Positions 34,440 through 44,808 of a DNA stretch of 64,000 bases are shown here, piece by piece (the stretch's first letter is position 1; every line of letters starts with the position of its first letter). The notes under the pieces are model-generated. The model was not told the origin of the DNA, ran no database searches, and saw only the letters and a list, made by a program, of their open reading frames with translations. Both the position numbers and the translations under genes were made by a program. Origin of the DNA: G963676795 sp963677215. Lineage in GTDB: Bacteria; Desulfobacterota; Desulfuromonadia; Desulfuromonadales; Geopsychrobacteraceae. The stretch spans positions 2,294,001 through 2,358,000 of the forward strand of contig OY781919.1 in NCBI GenBank assembly GCA_963677215.1, given 5' to 3'.

Positions 34440-35978
34440 ATGCACGATAAAGTCAATGATCTGATTGCCAGGATGCAGAAACAGAATAGTTTTCCGGCAA
34501 TTTCTCAATATATTACCGAAATCAACGCCAAGGCGTCAGCGACGAGTAATGCGACGGTCGAAGAACTGGCCGAGATCATTCTGAAGGACTTCTCGTTGAC
34601 CGGTAAGTTGCTCAAAGTCGCAAACTCGGCAATGTTTGGTCAGTTTGCCGGGACGATCGGCACTGTTTCACGAGCCATTGTTGTTCTGGGGTTTGAACAG
34701 GTCCGCCTGACCGCGGCCGGGCTGATTTTTTTCGAGAGCCTGCAGGGCAATATTTCAACCTTCCAGATCAAAAAAGGGGTTGTTTCAAGCTTTTTGAGTG
34801 GCATCATCGCCCGCGATCTGGCCAAGAAGGTGCGCCTCAGGGACTGGGAAAATTTTTACATCGGCGCCATGTTCCATAATTTTGGCCGATTGCTGTCCCT
34901 GCATTACTTTCCTCAAGAATTTTCCGCATACCGCAAGTTTCTCAGCGATGGGGCCAATGAAAACCTGGCCGTGCGAAAGGCTTTTGGCGTGACCTTTGCG
35001 GAGCTCGGGATCGGAGTGGCCAAGCATTGGGGACTGCCGAAGCAGATCGTCGACAGTATGAAGCATCCCGATGCTGCTCAGCTGAAAAAAGATATTCAAA
35101 GCAAGAACCACCAGCAGCTTCTGCCGATGTTCGCCAATGAAATCTGTGCCGTGACCATGAGTGCGTCGCCCGACGATATTGAAACGGAATTGGCCCCGGT
35201 GCTGAAGAAGTTCGACAAAATCTATCCCGTCAAACTGGAAGAGATGCTGTCGATTGTTGAAAAAGCGATCAACGAGATGAAGGAATTCTCTGAGGTGCTG
35301 CGCTTTTCCCCCGAGGATATCATCGGTCTCGAACGCCCTCACCTTGAGGGGCAGAGTGCAATAGGGGAAGAAAAGTCTGCCGCGCAGATGAAGGCATTGC
35401 TAGAGCATTGCGGGATCGGCACTGATGAAGCGGCACGACCTGCCAGCCTGGGGGAAGAACGCAGACAATGCCTGCAGAAGGGGATACAGGATATCGGCAA
35501 CCTTATTCTTGAAGAAATCAATCTCGACGAAATCCTCGGCAAGATTCTTGAGACCATCTATTCCGGCATCGGCTTCGACAAGGTTGTCATTTTCATTAGA
35601 GATCCAAGGTCCGGGCAGTTTCAGGCGCGCTATGCCCTGGGGCAGAATTCCGCCCGGATCGGCAGTAAAGTCAGCTTTATCGCCGATAAATCCTCCAGCG
35701 ATTTTTTCAGCAGGGCTGTGCTGGATAACCGGGATCTCTACATCAAAGACATTGCTGATCAGGGGTTGAAGGATATCAAGCCGGCCTGGTTCGTCGCCGA
35801 CATCTATTGTGCGGCATTCGTCCTCTTGCCGATCGTGATCAACAAGATTGAAATCGGTCTGATTTATGGTGGATATAATGTTCCGGGAGAAGTTCTCACT
35901 CCGGAGCAGCTTGTTGCCTTGAAAAATCTGCGCAATCAATCGGCTCTGGCGATCAAGCAGGTCTCCTCTCGGACGTGA
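34440..35978 (+). CDS. HDOD-domain protein with C-terminal GAF domain
   Basis: 512 residues. HDOD domain at about 15-215 (LAEIILKDFSLTGKLLKVAN, FYIGAMFHNFGRLLSLHYFP; the HD metal pair reads HN, usual in HDOD proteins that are not phosphodiesterases). GAF domain at about 350-505. Such proteins act in signalling and cell-cycle or motility control, with unknown ligands. No membrane segment. Lies between two hybrid kinases, so likely part of a signalling neighbourhood. Confidence 0.85.
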   Translation: MHDKVNDLIARMQKQNSFPAISQYITEINAKASATSNATVEELAEIILKDFSLTGKLLKVANSAMFGQFAGTIGTVSRAIVVLGFEQVRLTAAGLIFFESLQGNISTFQIKKGVVSSFLSGIIARDLAKKVRLRDWENFYIGAMFHNFGRLLSLHYFPQEFSAYRKFLSDGANENLAVRKAFGVTFAELGIGVAKHWGLPKQIVDSMKHPDAAQLKKDIQSKNHQQLLPMFANEICAVTMSASPDDIETELAPVLKKFDKIYPVKLEEMLSIVEKAINEMKEFSEVLRFSPEDIIGLERPHLEGQSAIGEEKSAAQMKALLEHCGIGTDEAARPASLGEERRQCLQKGIQDIGNLILEEINLDEILGKILETIYSGIGFDKVVIFIRDPRSGQFQARYALGQNSARIGSKVSFIADKSSSDFFSRAVLDNRDLYIKDIADQGLKDIKPAWFVADIYCAAFVLLPIVINKIEIGLIYGGYNVPGEVLTPEQLVALKNLRNQSALAIKQVSSRT

Positions 35979-36207
35979 GAGAGTTTCTCGGGTTTGGTGA
36001 TGGCTTATCTTTTCAACGTTCTTTGACCACAGGTTTTTATCATCGCCGGTCAGCGTTATACGCTATGACCTTGTACCTATTTCTTCTTGTAAATACCTGA
36101 AATACAGCTAAAATATTAGAATGAATTTAAGGTTGGGGGGGCTGAATTGTTTCACCCTCCAGCGCTTAGGTTGGGTAAATTTGGAGGCTTCTTTTCCTGG
36201 GTAGGTC

Positions 36208-38637
36208 ATGAAAAAGTTATTTTTAAATCGGACTTGTTCTGTTCCGCTCGTCATGATCCTGCTGTTTCTGTTGGTTCTTCCACTGATCAGGGTTGCGGCA
36301 ACGAGTGGGAGCGCTACTGCGGCCAGGGTGGTTCGGGTTGGCCTCTTTGACAGCAGCCCGGCCAAGCCGTTTATGCGCGATCTGATCGATGCCATAGCTG
36401 CCGAGGAAGGGTGGCAGGTCGAGTATGTCATCGATACCATGGCCAACTGCCTTAAAAACCTTAAAAACGGCGAGATCGATATCATGACCGCTCTGGGCTA
36501 TTCGCTTGAACGGGACAAAATCGCCGATTACAGCAAGGAACCTGTCTTTCAGCGCTGGACAACGATTTTTCTACCACTGAGCTCCAACATCAGGCAGACC
36601 AACGATCTGTCTGGAAAACGGGTTGGAATTCTGCGTTCTGGTCAGACAGCGCGGCATTTTATTGATTTGATCGACACCTTTGGAATCACCTGCCAGATTG
36701 TCCGTTTTAATTCCTTTGAGGAGATCATGGCTGCGCTGGAAAATGGGGAGCTCGATGCCGGGGTTACGGTTAATCTGTTTGGTGTTCGTTTTCTTTCCCA
36801 ATATAAGGTGCGTGCTTCCTCTATCGTTTTTAATCCAGAGAATAACTTCTTTGCTGTCCCTGAAGGCCGAAATTCTGACCTGATCGGGGTGCTTGACCGT
36901 TACCTGGTCAAATGGAAGGCCAATCCCAGATCCGTCTATCATGAAGCGATGCAGCGCTGGCTGCTGCCGGGCGAAAAGGTTAGCCCGACGCTACCTTTCT
37001 GGGCCTATCCGGTGCTGATCGCACTGGTGGCCGGACTGCTGTTGCTGTTTGTCTGGACGCGTATGTTGCGCCGTATGGTCAACAGGAAAACCCGGGCGCT
37101 GCAGCAGAGTGAGACTCGTTTAAGCGAATTGATCGAACTTTCGCCGATCGGGCTGGTTCTGCGTAGCCTGGATGGGGAATATCGTTCGGCGAATACGGCT
37201 TTTTTGAGGATTGTCGGCTACTCACTTGCAGAGCTCATACAGTTGAATCGTAGCGATGTGCTTATGCCCCCCTCTCCGTTTGATGAAGTTTGGGAAAACA
37301 GGGATCAAGCGGCGGGACTCTATCTGGGACCCTATGAAATGGATCTGCGCCACAAGGATGGGCAGGAGGTTCCGGTGCGTGTCTATTCCATGACAGTCAA
37401 GCAGGGTGGAGAGGTCCTGATCTGGTCAAGTGTCGAGGATGTTTCAATGCTGAAACAGGCCGAACTTGAGAAGGATATTCTGACACGGCAACTGCAGCAC
37501 ACCCAGAAAATGGAAGCAATCGGCGCACTGGCTGGCGGAGTTGCCCACGACTTTAACAATATCCTGGCAGCTATCGTGGGGTACACTGAATTGGCGTTGT
37601 TTGAAGTACAGGGAAGCAAAAGCCTTCAGACCAAACTTGATGCGATCCTGTCTGCAGCCATGCGGGCCAAGGAGCTGGTCCGGCAAATCCTTATTTTCAG
37701 CAGGAAAGAAGAAGGAAAAAGTGAACTTCTCGTGCTTCAGAATGTCGTGGCGGATGCCTGTAAATTGTTGCGAAAAACTATTCCGTCGTCGATTACCATC
37801 GATCTCGATTTTGACCTTCCCGATAGGTTTATCAATGCTGAAGCCACCCGGATTTATCAGATCGTGATGAACCTCTGTACCAACGCCTATCACGCTTTTA
37901 ATGATAGCAAGGGCGTGATCAGTGTCAGTTTGCGGGCCGTAACCCTGGACAAGTCCCGGCAGAAACAGTACCCCCAGCTTGCTAGCGGAGATTACGCCGA
38001 ACTGGTGGTCGCCGATACGGGCTGTGGGATTGACCCTGAGGACCTTTCACATATTTTCGATCCATTTTTTACGACAAAGGAGGTCGGCAAGGGGACGGGA
38101 CTTGGCCTTTCGGTTGTGCATGGGATCGTCAAGGAATATGCAGGTGCCATTGCCGTTGACAGCAGTCCAGGAACCGGGACGCGTTTCTCCGTGTTGTTGC
38201 CGTTGTCATCAGGGCCTTCGCACCGGGAGGAAGAAGCCGGTCTGCCGTTTGAAGCTCTCAAAGGGAATGAACGGATTTTGCTGGTGGATGATGAAGCGGC
38301 GTTGGTCAGTTTGGGGCGGGTGACCTTGAGTTCCTTCGGTTACCGGGTGACAGGTGTGACATCTTCAGTTAAGGCTTTGGATCTGTTCCGCCAGCATCCT
38401 GATGCTTTTGATCTGGTGATGACCGATCTGGCAATGCCGGAACTGACAGGCGAAGACCTTGCTCGGTGTTTGCTTGAAATTCGTCCTGATATTCCGATTA
38501 TTATTTCGACTGGCTACAGTGCGACCCTCACAGAGGAAAAACTCAGGGCTCTGGGGATCAGAAAACTTTTGTTCAAGCCTCTGGAAAGAGAATCTTTGCT
38601 CATGGAACTCCGCGGTATATTTGATGATGAAAAATAG
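36208..38637 (+). CDS. Membrane hybrid histidine kinase with periplasmic solute-binding domain
   Basis: 809 residues. Signal/anchor helix at about 8-32, a periplasmic SBP_bac_3-type domain at about 42-255 (VRVGLFDSSPAKPF, LKNGEIDIMTALGYSLER, LSGKRVGILRSGQTARHF), a membrane helix near 262-282, PAS at about 300-415, HisKA (GGVAHDFNNILAAIVGYTE), HATPase (NLCTNAYHAF, DTGCGID, GTGLGLSVVHGIV) and an intact receiver (ILLVDDE, MTDLAMPELTG, LFKPLER). It should sense an external amino-acid-like solute. Overlaps the next gene by 11-14 bases. Confidence 0.9.
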   Translation: MKKLFLNRTCSVPLVMILLFLLVLPLIRVAATSGSATAARVVRVGLFDSSPAKPFMRDLIDAIAAEEGWQVEYVIDTMANCLKNLKNGEIDIMTALGYSLERDKIADYSKEPVFQRWTTIFLPLSSNIRQTNDLSGKRVGILRSGQTARHFIDLIDTFGITCQIVRFNSFEEIMAALENGELDAGVTVNLFGVRFLSQYKVRASSIVFNPENNFFAVPEGRNSDLIGVLDRYLVKWKANPRSVYHEAMQRWLLPGEKVSPTLPFWAYPVLIALVAGLLLLFVWTRMLRRMVNRKTRALQQSETRLSELIELSPIGLVLRSLDGEYRSANTAFLRIVGYSLAELIQLNRSDVLMPPSPFDEVWENRDQAAGLYLGPYEMDLRHKDGQEVPVRVYSMTVKQGGEVLIWSSVEDVSMLKQAELEKDILTRQLQHTQKMEAIGALAGGVAHDFNNILAAIVGYTELALFEVQGSKSLQTKLDAILSAAMRAKELVRQILIFSRKEEGKSELLVLQNVVADACKLLRKTIPSSITIDLDFDLPDRFINAEATRIYQIVMNLCTNAYHAFNDSKGVISVSLRAVTLDKSRQKQYPQLASGDYAELVVADTGCGIDPEDLSHIFDPFFTTKEVGKGTGLGLSVVHGIVKEYAGAIAVDSSPGTGTRFSVLLPLSSGPSHREEEAGLPFEALKGNERILLVDDEAALVSLGRVTLSSFGYRVTGVTSSVKALDLFRQHPDAFDLVMTDLAMPELTGEDLARCLLEIRPDIPIIISTGYSATLTEEKLRALGIRKLLFKPLERESLLMELRGIFDDEK

Positions 38638-39106
38638 CGAACTTTCGCGTATCGAAAAACGCGCCCTTGAAGCGACTGTCCTTGCCCCGGTCATGGCGGC
38701 CGTTGCTGAGCGGATCGGTAAGGATGCCGCGGTTGCCCTGCTGCTGGAGGTCAATGAAAGGGAAGCCTTTCAGCGTGGTGTGGAGGCGGGGGCTCAGATT
38801 GACCAGATCGGCATCTCTGACCTGGTCAACGAAGTGGAGAGCTGGAGCGAGGGGACCTCTATGGAGTTCGAGGTGATTGAAAAGACGGCAGAGACCTATC
38901 ATTTCAATGTGACCCGCTGTCCTTACTTTGAAAAATATCGGGAAATGGGGCTGCTGGAATACGGTGTGGCGCTCTCCTGTTGTCGTGATGACGCCTTTAC
39001 CCGCGGGTTTTCCGCGGGCCTGAAGCTGGTGCGCACGCAGACCATTATGGAAGGAGCTGATTATTGCGATTTCCGTTACAGCTTCAGCTCCGCTTCCGAT
39101 GACTGA
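38627..39106 (+). CDS. L-2-amino-thiazoline-4-carboxylic acid (ATC) hydrolase-family protein
   Basis: 159 residues; starts at ATG 38624 or 38627, inside the kinase end, so translationally coupled. Family-like features: NVTRCPYFEKYREMG, LSCCRDDAFTRGF and the C-terminal GADYCDFRY, with several Cys. ATC hydrolases open a thiazoline ring in cysteine formation, but many relatives have unknown substrates. The kinase's ligand may be the signal that controls it; this is inference. Confidence 0.72.
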   Translation: MKNSELSRIEKRALEATVLAPVMAAVAERIGKDAAVALLLEVNEREAFQRGVEAGAQIDQIGISDLVNEVESWSEGTSMEFEVIEKTAETYHFNVTRCPYFEKYREMGLLEYGVALSCCRDDAFTRGFSAGLKLVRTQTIMEGADYCDFRYSFSSASDD

Positions 39107-39179
39107 TGGCCGGCAAGATGGATGGAGCTTTTATTTCCTCTTCTGCCGTTTGAAGAGCTGACCTTGCTGAGATGCGAGT

Positions 39180-40292
39180 CTAGCTTTGTGGGTCGTTAAG
39201 ACCTGAATCGGAAAAACTCTGCCAGGTGATCTCATCGGCCAGCAAGGGGCGGGGCGTCAGCTGCAGGGGCAGTTGCAGGATAGTGGTCCCGGCAGGAGGC
39301 TTGAGTTCCTGATAGAGTTCTGCACTGCGGCGGCTGTAGCTTCTCGACAGGTGCATCGGCAGATAATAGTTCGGTTCCAGTTCGGCCAGCAGCTGGTTGA
39401 CATCCTCCGTACAGAGGTGGGACGCATTGCGGGCGCGCTCCCTGGCTTCGCCGAGGAAGGTGCATTCGCTGATCAGCAGATCGACACCAGTCATCAGTTC
39501 AATGATCTTTTTCCGGTTCTCAGGGGTAAAGCCGACATCGCTGACATAGCCGAGGGAGTACTTTGCCTGGGGCTTGAGCAATGATTCGCTCAATCCTTTC
39601 ACATCATGAATAACGCTATCTGTTCCATCCCGTCTGGGCACGCTTATCTGCTCCGGAAATTCTCGTTTTTTCAGATGACAGTTCTTTAATTCTGCCAGCC
39701 AGCGGCCAGGCAGGAAGCCTAGTTTGTCGAGCTGATTCCGGTCGATTCTGAAGTCAGGATTTTCATCGATACGAAATATCTGGCTTGGCACCCGGTGATC
39801 GCAGGCGGCGGAATGCACTTCGAGGTAATCGTTGCGATAGATCAGGCTGCCTATCCGGGCCTCTGGTTCGAACTCTTTCCTGATAAAACTGTCGGCACCG
39901 GAAAACAAAGCGCAACGAATATGCTCCGGGTAGATCTCATGGACGCGGAAACTACTCCAGTAGTCTTCCGCCAGGTTCCAATCGTAACCGGAGAGCTTGT
40001 GCTCAAATTTGTCGGCCAGCCCCGGACCACCGTAGATATCCACGATTTTTCCAGCGGCGATCAGCTGGCGGACGACGGAATCGATGCCCATCCAATGGTC
40101 CATGTGGGCATGACTGATGAAGATTACTTCAAGGTTGGTGAAGGTCCGTTTGGCCAGGTGGTGGATCTGGCCACAGTCGAACATCAGGTGGCGGCCGTTG
40201 GGGCGTGTTCGCAGCAGCAGGATCGGATCATCGATCAGGCCGGCGAAAAATGTCGGGATCAGGTTGCGGTAAGGGAAGCGGATCATCGGCAT
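39180..40292 (-). CDS. RNase Z-like MBL-fold hydrolase
   Basis: 370 residues. Metal motif ISHAHMDHWMG, a later His in AACDHRVPSQIF, Asp in GYVSDVGFT and His in LPMHLSRSYS; ECTFLGEA and NASHLCTEDV match the RNase Z/ElaC pattern. Many such long-form proteins are not tRNA 3' processors. Function open. Convergent with the ATC-hydrolase-like gene. Confidence 0.78.
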   Translation of the reverse strand: MPMIRFPYRNLIPTFFAGLIDDPILLLRTRPNGRHLMFDCGQIHHLAKRTFTNLEVIFISHAHMDHWMGIDSVVRQLIAAGKIVDIYGGPGLADKFEHKLSGYDWNLAEDYWSSFRVHEIYPEHIRCALFSGADSFIRKEFEPEARIGSLIYRNDYLEVHSAACDHRVPSQIFRIDENPDFRIDRNQLDKLGFLPGRWLAELKNCHLKKREFPEQISVPRRDGTDSVIHDVKGLSESLLKPQAKYSLGYVSDVGFTPENRKKIIELMTGVDLLISECTFLGEARERARNASHLCTEDVNQLLAELEPNYYLPMHLSRSYSRRSAELYQELKPPAGTTILQLPLQLTPRPLLADEITWQSFSDSGLNDPQS

Positions 40293-40496
40293 GTTTCTTT
40301 TTCGGAGAAATTGTTTGTTATCTGTTTATTTAAGTCGCAGTAATTTTAACAGAAAATTCACGCAGTTGATTTGCAGAAGGCATAGAAAACAGCCTCCGAC
40401 TGAATGCCGTCTTCAGGGATTTTGTCGTTCAGGTGATATTCTTTAAAGGTAAAGGCCTGCCAGATTTTTAGGCTTTGCTTACCGCGGAGGCGATGA

Positions 40497-41027
40497 ATGA
40501 TGTTGCTCAGATCTCTTCTCAAAGTGATGTTTCTCTGTGCCGTTTTAGCTGTTTATGCGGAAGCCGAGTCATTGGCCAAGGATAAAAACATATCAATTCA
40601 CGTTGGATCTAATACGCAGCATTTAGGAGCCAATGGTGATAATGTAGAAGGCTTTGACAATAATCTGTTCAGTGTTGAATATCCAATCAATGAATATGCC
40701 CCATTTTTTGATAATTTCGTTATTGGTACGGTAGAAAACAGCACCGGCGACAGATGCTTTTTGCTAGGCGCACAAAAAACCTATTTTGATCTTTACGACA
40801 GACTTTCATTTGAGGGCTACTATATTTATTGCGGAGAGTTCTTCTTTGGCGTCTTTGCCGAGTGTGGTGATGACGGAGTTTACCAGACGATAAAGGAGAA
40901 CATAGGCTTGGGGTTTGCTCCTTTCATTTATCATGGTCTTCAGTATGATATGACCAGCTATCTCAGCCTGGATGTGGGATTGATGTTGCCATCGATTATG
41001 TTTGTGAGTCTGCAATATAATTTTTGA
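40497..41027 (+). CDS. Small outer-membrane beta-barrel-type protein
   Basis: 176 residues with a signal peptide (LKVMFLCAVLAVYAEA) and a C-terminal aromatic end (QYNF), both usual for outer-membrane barrels. Alternating strands and Gly/aromatic residues throughout (FEGYYIYCGEFFFGVFAEC). Family not recognised; a PagP/PagL-like small barrel is one possibility. GGAGG precedes; ATG 40500 is an alternative start. Confidence 0.6.
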   Translation: MMLLRSLLKVMFLCAVLAVYAEAESLAKDKNISIHVGSNTQHLGANGDNVEGFDNNLFSVEYPINEYAPFFDNFVIGTVENSTGDRCFLLGAQKTYFDLYDRLSFEGYYIYCGEFFFGVFAECGDDGVYQTIKENIGLGFAPFIYHGLQYDMTSYLSLDVGLMLPSIMFVSLQYNF

Positions 41028-41141
41028 AGTGATTGTTTCGAGTTGCTTCCCAATATACGCATATGGATATTGCCGTTTTTTGTCGATTATTCGACATTGT
41101 GGGGAAATGGCGTTTTGCTCAAGTTTTCTTCGCATCAAACA

Positions 41142-41174
41142 ATGCAGGCATCTACCAGTGGTAAGTGCCTGCAT
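41142..41174. repeat. Hairpin between convergent genes
   Basis: 9-bp stem ATGCAGGCA/TGCCTGCAT with a 15-base loop. No T run; may terminate weakly from either side. Confidence 0.4.
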
Positions 41175-41223
41175 CGACAAATTGGTCGGAGCGAAAGGGA
41201 CACCATTCAAAGCCTCTCGTTGC

Positions 41224-41919
41224 TTAGCTGATATAACGCATGAGATAGACCTCGACGAGTGTCGCCATCTCTTCAATACTAGTGCGTGAATTATTTAGAA
41301 CCAGGTGAAATAGCCGCGAATTGTCAATGTCCTCTCCGGTAAATCTGCGCACAAAATCTTCTCTTTGCTTCTGATGCAGGTCCGTATATTTCCGGGCTTC
41401 TTTTTCTTCAAGATCGTGACTGGCCATGATCTTCCTGAGTCTAAACTGGTAGGGAGCGACCAGACGTACATGGATACAGTTAGGCAAATCCTGGGTTACG
41501 CAGACTCCACCGCGTCCGACGATGACACAATTGCCATGCGTGGCAAATGTGCGGATAGCCGATTTCATATGGGAGAAAACTTCCGTTTCTTCCGCTCTGC
41601 TGTTGTCGAGAAACATCGAAAAGAGTGATTTCAGTGATGCCGGCGTGTCCTGTGACCTTTCGATCTGTTCTACGGAATAGCCTGACAGTTCGGACACCTT
41701 TTCAAGCAGTTGGCGTCCAATGACAATCCAGGGATTTCCTGCAGCTCGAGCATTGAGCCTGCGGATCAATTCCTCGGCTAAAGGATATGCCTGGCAGCCA
41801 AATTCCCGGCTGATGGTAATACAGGGCGCAGGTTTCTCCTTTTCTGCCTGCATCTGCTTTTGATGCCAGGCATGTAGCTTCGCCTCAAGCTGTGGGTTCC
41901 AGAAATTCGTTGATGACAT
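41224..41919 (-). CDS. Cytidylate-kinase-like family protein
   Basis: 231 residues. N-terminal nucleotide-binding segment ITISREFGCQAYPLAEELIR, then GRGGVCVTQDLPN and HVRLVAPYQFRLRKI, fitting the cytidylate kinase-like group. Members of this group are distinct from true Cmk, and their substrate is not established. Preceded by about 300 bases with no recognised feature (41920-42219). Confidence 0.78.
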   Translation of the reverse strand: MSSTNFWNPQLEAKLHAWHQKQMQAEKEKPAPCITISREFGCQAYPLAEELIRRLNARAAGNPWIVIGRQLLEKVSELSGYSVEQIERSQDTPASLKSLFSMFLDNSRAEETEVFSHMKSAIRTFATHGNCVIVGRGGVCVTQDLPNCIHVRLVAPYQFRLRKIMASHDLEEKEARKYTDLHQKQREDFVRRFTGEDIDNSRLFHLVLNNSRTSIEEMATLVEVYLMRYIS

Positions 41920-42219
41920 AACGAGTCTCCTTTCCGGTTGCTGGACAATGATCTTATTCCTATTAATTATAGCGAAACTCGCTACGTTCGGCAGAGTAGT
42001 CTCGAGAAATTACGGGGATTCTCAACGTAGCCAGTTCTAGGTTCTTCCTGATATGTTCTATTGCCGCACGTGTTTTGTAGGATTTTGTCTAAACCATCGG
42101 TATTCCGGTATGCTTCAGCTGTGACTTGATGTAATCTTGCCCTGCAGACAAAATGATTCTTCATGCTCTTTGTTCCGGGAGGGCTCTGTTATTCTAATTA
42201 AGGTCGTGCAGAGGTTTTG

Positions 42220-43545
42220 ATGAGAACGTCTCCGTTTATTCGTTATCAGACGAATGATCCGCCACCCGTTGGAGAAACCATTCTCTTTGGATTTCAGTAT
42301 TTTGCTTTTTTTATCGCAAATTCTGCAATCTTGCCGGTTATTGTCGGAGGCTATCTTGGCCTCGGTCCTCAGGAGATAGCCGGGCTTCTCCAGCGAACAT
42401 TTATTCTTTGTGGTGTGGTTTCTATCATCCAGGTCCTCTGGGGGCATCGCTTTTCAGTCATGGAAGGTCCGTCGGGGCTCTGGTATGGCATATTGATAAT
42501 GCTGGCCGGTAATGTTGAGGGGATGGGCAAGACTCTAGCGCTTTTGCGATCAGACGTTGAGATGGGTTTCATTGTCGCTGGCTGTGTTTGCATCGTGTTG
42601 GGTTATTTTGGTGTTTTAACTAAAATCATCGGGCTGTTTTCTCCCCTGGTGAACGGTGTCTTTTTTATCCTCATGTCTTTGCAGCTTAGCCCGAATATTA
42701 TTAATGGAATACTGGGCATCTCCCATGATGCACAGACGATAAATCTGAAGAGTTTTTTTGTCTTCATTGTTACGGTAAGTACTATTCTTTACATCAGTCT
42801 CAAGGCGAAAGGCAGTTTGCAGAGTCTGTCGATTCTTGTAGGCGCTGGCGTTGGCTGGCTGCTCGCGGCACTTGTGGGTATTGCTCCGGAATTGAATGCA
42901 CAGATCGATAATTTGTCAATCGTTCCAAAGCTGTTTGCCTGGGGGCGACCGACCTTTGATCTGGGTATTGTGCTGACTTTCGTTATTGCTGCAATCGTTC
43001 TGTTTTCAAATCTGATAGCAACAATCAACGGGATGAGTGAGGTCACTGGAGAACCTGTTGACCAGAAAAATTATAATCGTGGGGTCTTTGCCAATGGGAT
43101 TTCCAACATTCTCGCAGGCATCGGTGCCGTCATAGGATTTATTCCTTATGGTTCTGCTATCGGCATGACGTTGATGACCGGAGTTGCGTCGCGCAGGCCA
43201 TTTATTCTGGGGGCGGTTTTGACCATGGCTCTCGGCTTTATTCCGTCGCTCTGCGCCTTTTTTGCCGCGATCCCGGAAGTTGTCGGCATTTCGGTTATGT
43301 TTGTTGTTTTTTGTCTGATTCTGTCTCTTGGTATCTGTGAGTTCAACAAGGTCAAGATCGATGTCAGGCAGATGTATGTTATTGGCATGAGCCTTCTGGT
43401 TGGAGCGGGACTGATGCAGTTGCCAACTGAAGCGCTGGATATCTTCCCCAGGGCAGTGACAAGTTTGATTAGTAACGGATTGGTCGTCGGGGTCTTGATG
43501 ACGATCGTTCTGGAACGGCTCATTGCCCCTAAAAAGAGCTGTTAA
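42220..43545 (+). CDS. NCS2-family (uracil/xanthine-type) permease, copy A
   Basis: 441 residues with about 12-14 membrane helices. NCS2 features: FGFQYFAFFIANSAILPVIV, the helix-breaking segment SVMEGPSGLWYG, GIIVAGC-like core and the C-terminal half GVFANGISNILAGIGAVIG. Family substrates are nucleobases, urate or ascorbate with H+ or Na+. AGAGG precedes ATG 42220. Part of the 42.2-49.2 kb locus with a second NCS2 permease. Confidence 0.88.
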   Translation: MRTSPFIRYQTNDPPPVGETILFGFQYFAFFIANSAILPVIVGGYLGLGPQEIAGLLQRTFILCGVVSIIQVLWGHRFSVMEGPSGLWYGILIMLAGNVEGMGKTLALLRSDVEMGFIVAGCVCIVLGYFGVLTKIIGLFSPLVNGVFFILMSLQLSPNIINGILGISHDAQTINLKSFFVFIVTVSTILYISLKAKGSLQSLSILVGAGVGWLLAALVGIAPELNAQIDNLSIVPKLFAWGRPTFDLGIVLTFVIAAIVLFSNLIATINGMSEVTGEPVDQKNYNRGVFANGISNILAGIGAVIGFIPYGSAIGMTLMTGVASRRPFILGAVLTMALGFIPSLCAFFAAIPEVVGISVMFVVFCLILSLGICEFNKVKIDVRQMYVIGMSLLVGAGLMQLPTEALDIFPRAVTSLISNGLVVGVLMTIVLERLIAPKKSC

Positions 43546-43743
43546 GAATTTTAATTCAGGCTGGTATATGTTTTGTGTGTAAGTATTCGGGTTGCCGACG
43601 GTGAGACGAGGCTGTTACGAAAATGACAGATCAATTTCACAATGAAAATTGTGGAATTGGTTGCTTCGTCGAACAGATACCCTGATTCCCGCAAAGGCAG
43701 ATACTTCCAAGTTTCCTTTTTTCCTGCATTATTTAGAACTTTT

Positions 43744-44610
43744 ATGAATATTTTTGACCTCTTTGCCGTAATCGTTGTGCCTCTTGTCTGGGGGGCGAAT
43801 CTCGCTGTCATCAAGACAGCGGTTATGGAGTTTCCGCCAATTTTTCTTATCGCATTACGTTTCTTCTGTGTTGCGATGCTTCTTATCTGGTGGTTCCCTA
43901 TTCCACGAAAACAATTACCCCTCATTGCCTTACTGGGATGTTCTTTTGGTGCAGTACACTTTGGCGGTCTCTTCTTTGGGCTGCGTGGCGTCGATGTTTC
44001 GTTGGTTTCGATTTTGACCATGGCAGGAGTTCCTCTATCGGTTGTTTTCGCTCGTCTGCTTCTCAAGGAGCGATTCCGGCGGCAGCAGCTTGTCGGTATG
44101 CTGATCGCTTTTGTCGGGGTTCTGATCACCTTTGGAGAACCGAGCATTGGTGCTAGTCCGATTCATCTGATAGTGGTCATTGTCGCTGTTGTTGCGTGGG
44201 GGTATGGCAACATAATCATCAAGTGGATTGGTCCGATTAATGCCATGGCTCTAAATGCCTGGATGGGGTTGTTTGCGGCCATACCACTATTCATAATCTC
44301 GTTCCTGGTCGAATCTCCCCGGGCCGACATGCTGTTTCATATCAGTTTGCGGGGATGGCTTTGCTTCTTATTTCTGGTTTTTATCACCACAATTACGGCG
44401 TATGGATTGTGGTATTATCTCGTCAACAAATATGATGTTTCCCGAATCGTTCCATTCACTCTGTTGGTCCCAATAGCTGGAGTTGTTGCTGGCGTACTGT
44501 TGATGGATGATATTTTGACATGGCCTAAACTTCTGGGTGGCCTGATTACACTTATCGGTATCGCGATCATTCAAATACGCTGGCGGAAGCTGAATACATC
44601 AGAACTGTGA
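43744..44610 (+). CDS. EamA/DMT-family transporter
   Basis: 288 residues from ATG 43744 with ten predicted helices in two repeats, each with an EamA-type pattern (LVWGANLAVIKTAVMEFPPI and LVFITTITAYGLWYYLVNKY). Typically exports amino acids or metabolites. The open frame starts earlier at 43642, but that part is not hydrophobic and is omitted. Same strand as the NCS2 gene upstream and about 200 bases away. Confidence 0.87.
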   Translation: MNIFDLFAVIVVPLVWGANLAVIKTAVMEFPPIFLIALRFFCVAMLLIWWFPIPRKQLPLIALLGCSFGAVHFGGLFFGLRGVDVSLVSILTMAGVPLSVVFARLLLKERFRRQQLVGMLIAFVGVLITFGEPSIGASPIHLIVVIVAVVAWGYGNIIIKWIGPINAMALNAWMGLFAAIPLFIISFLVESPRADMLFHISLRGWLCFLFLVFITTITAYGLWYYLVNKYDVSRIVPFTLLVPIAGVVAGVLLMDDILTWPKLLGGLITLIGIAIIQIRWRKLNTSEL

Positions 44611-44808
44611 ACCTTGGCGCTAGGAGTAAATTGAATAGTTATAGATGTTGAGAAGTAAATCCTCCTGATAAACTCTTATATTTTTTAATTTTTTGAGTGG
44701 ATAGAACATATTGTCCAGACGGGAAGGTTATCAAGAATATTTTCCGTTTAGCGATTTTTATCTTATTTTTCAGGTATAAGAATCAGACCAGTTTTTTCAG
44801 AAACACTG

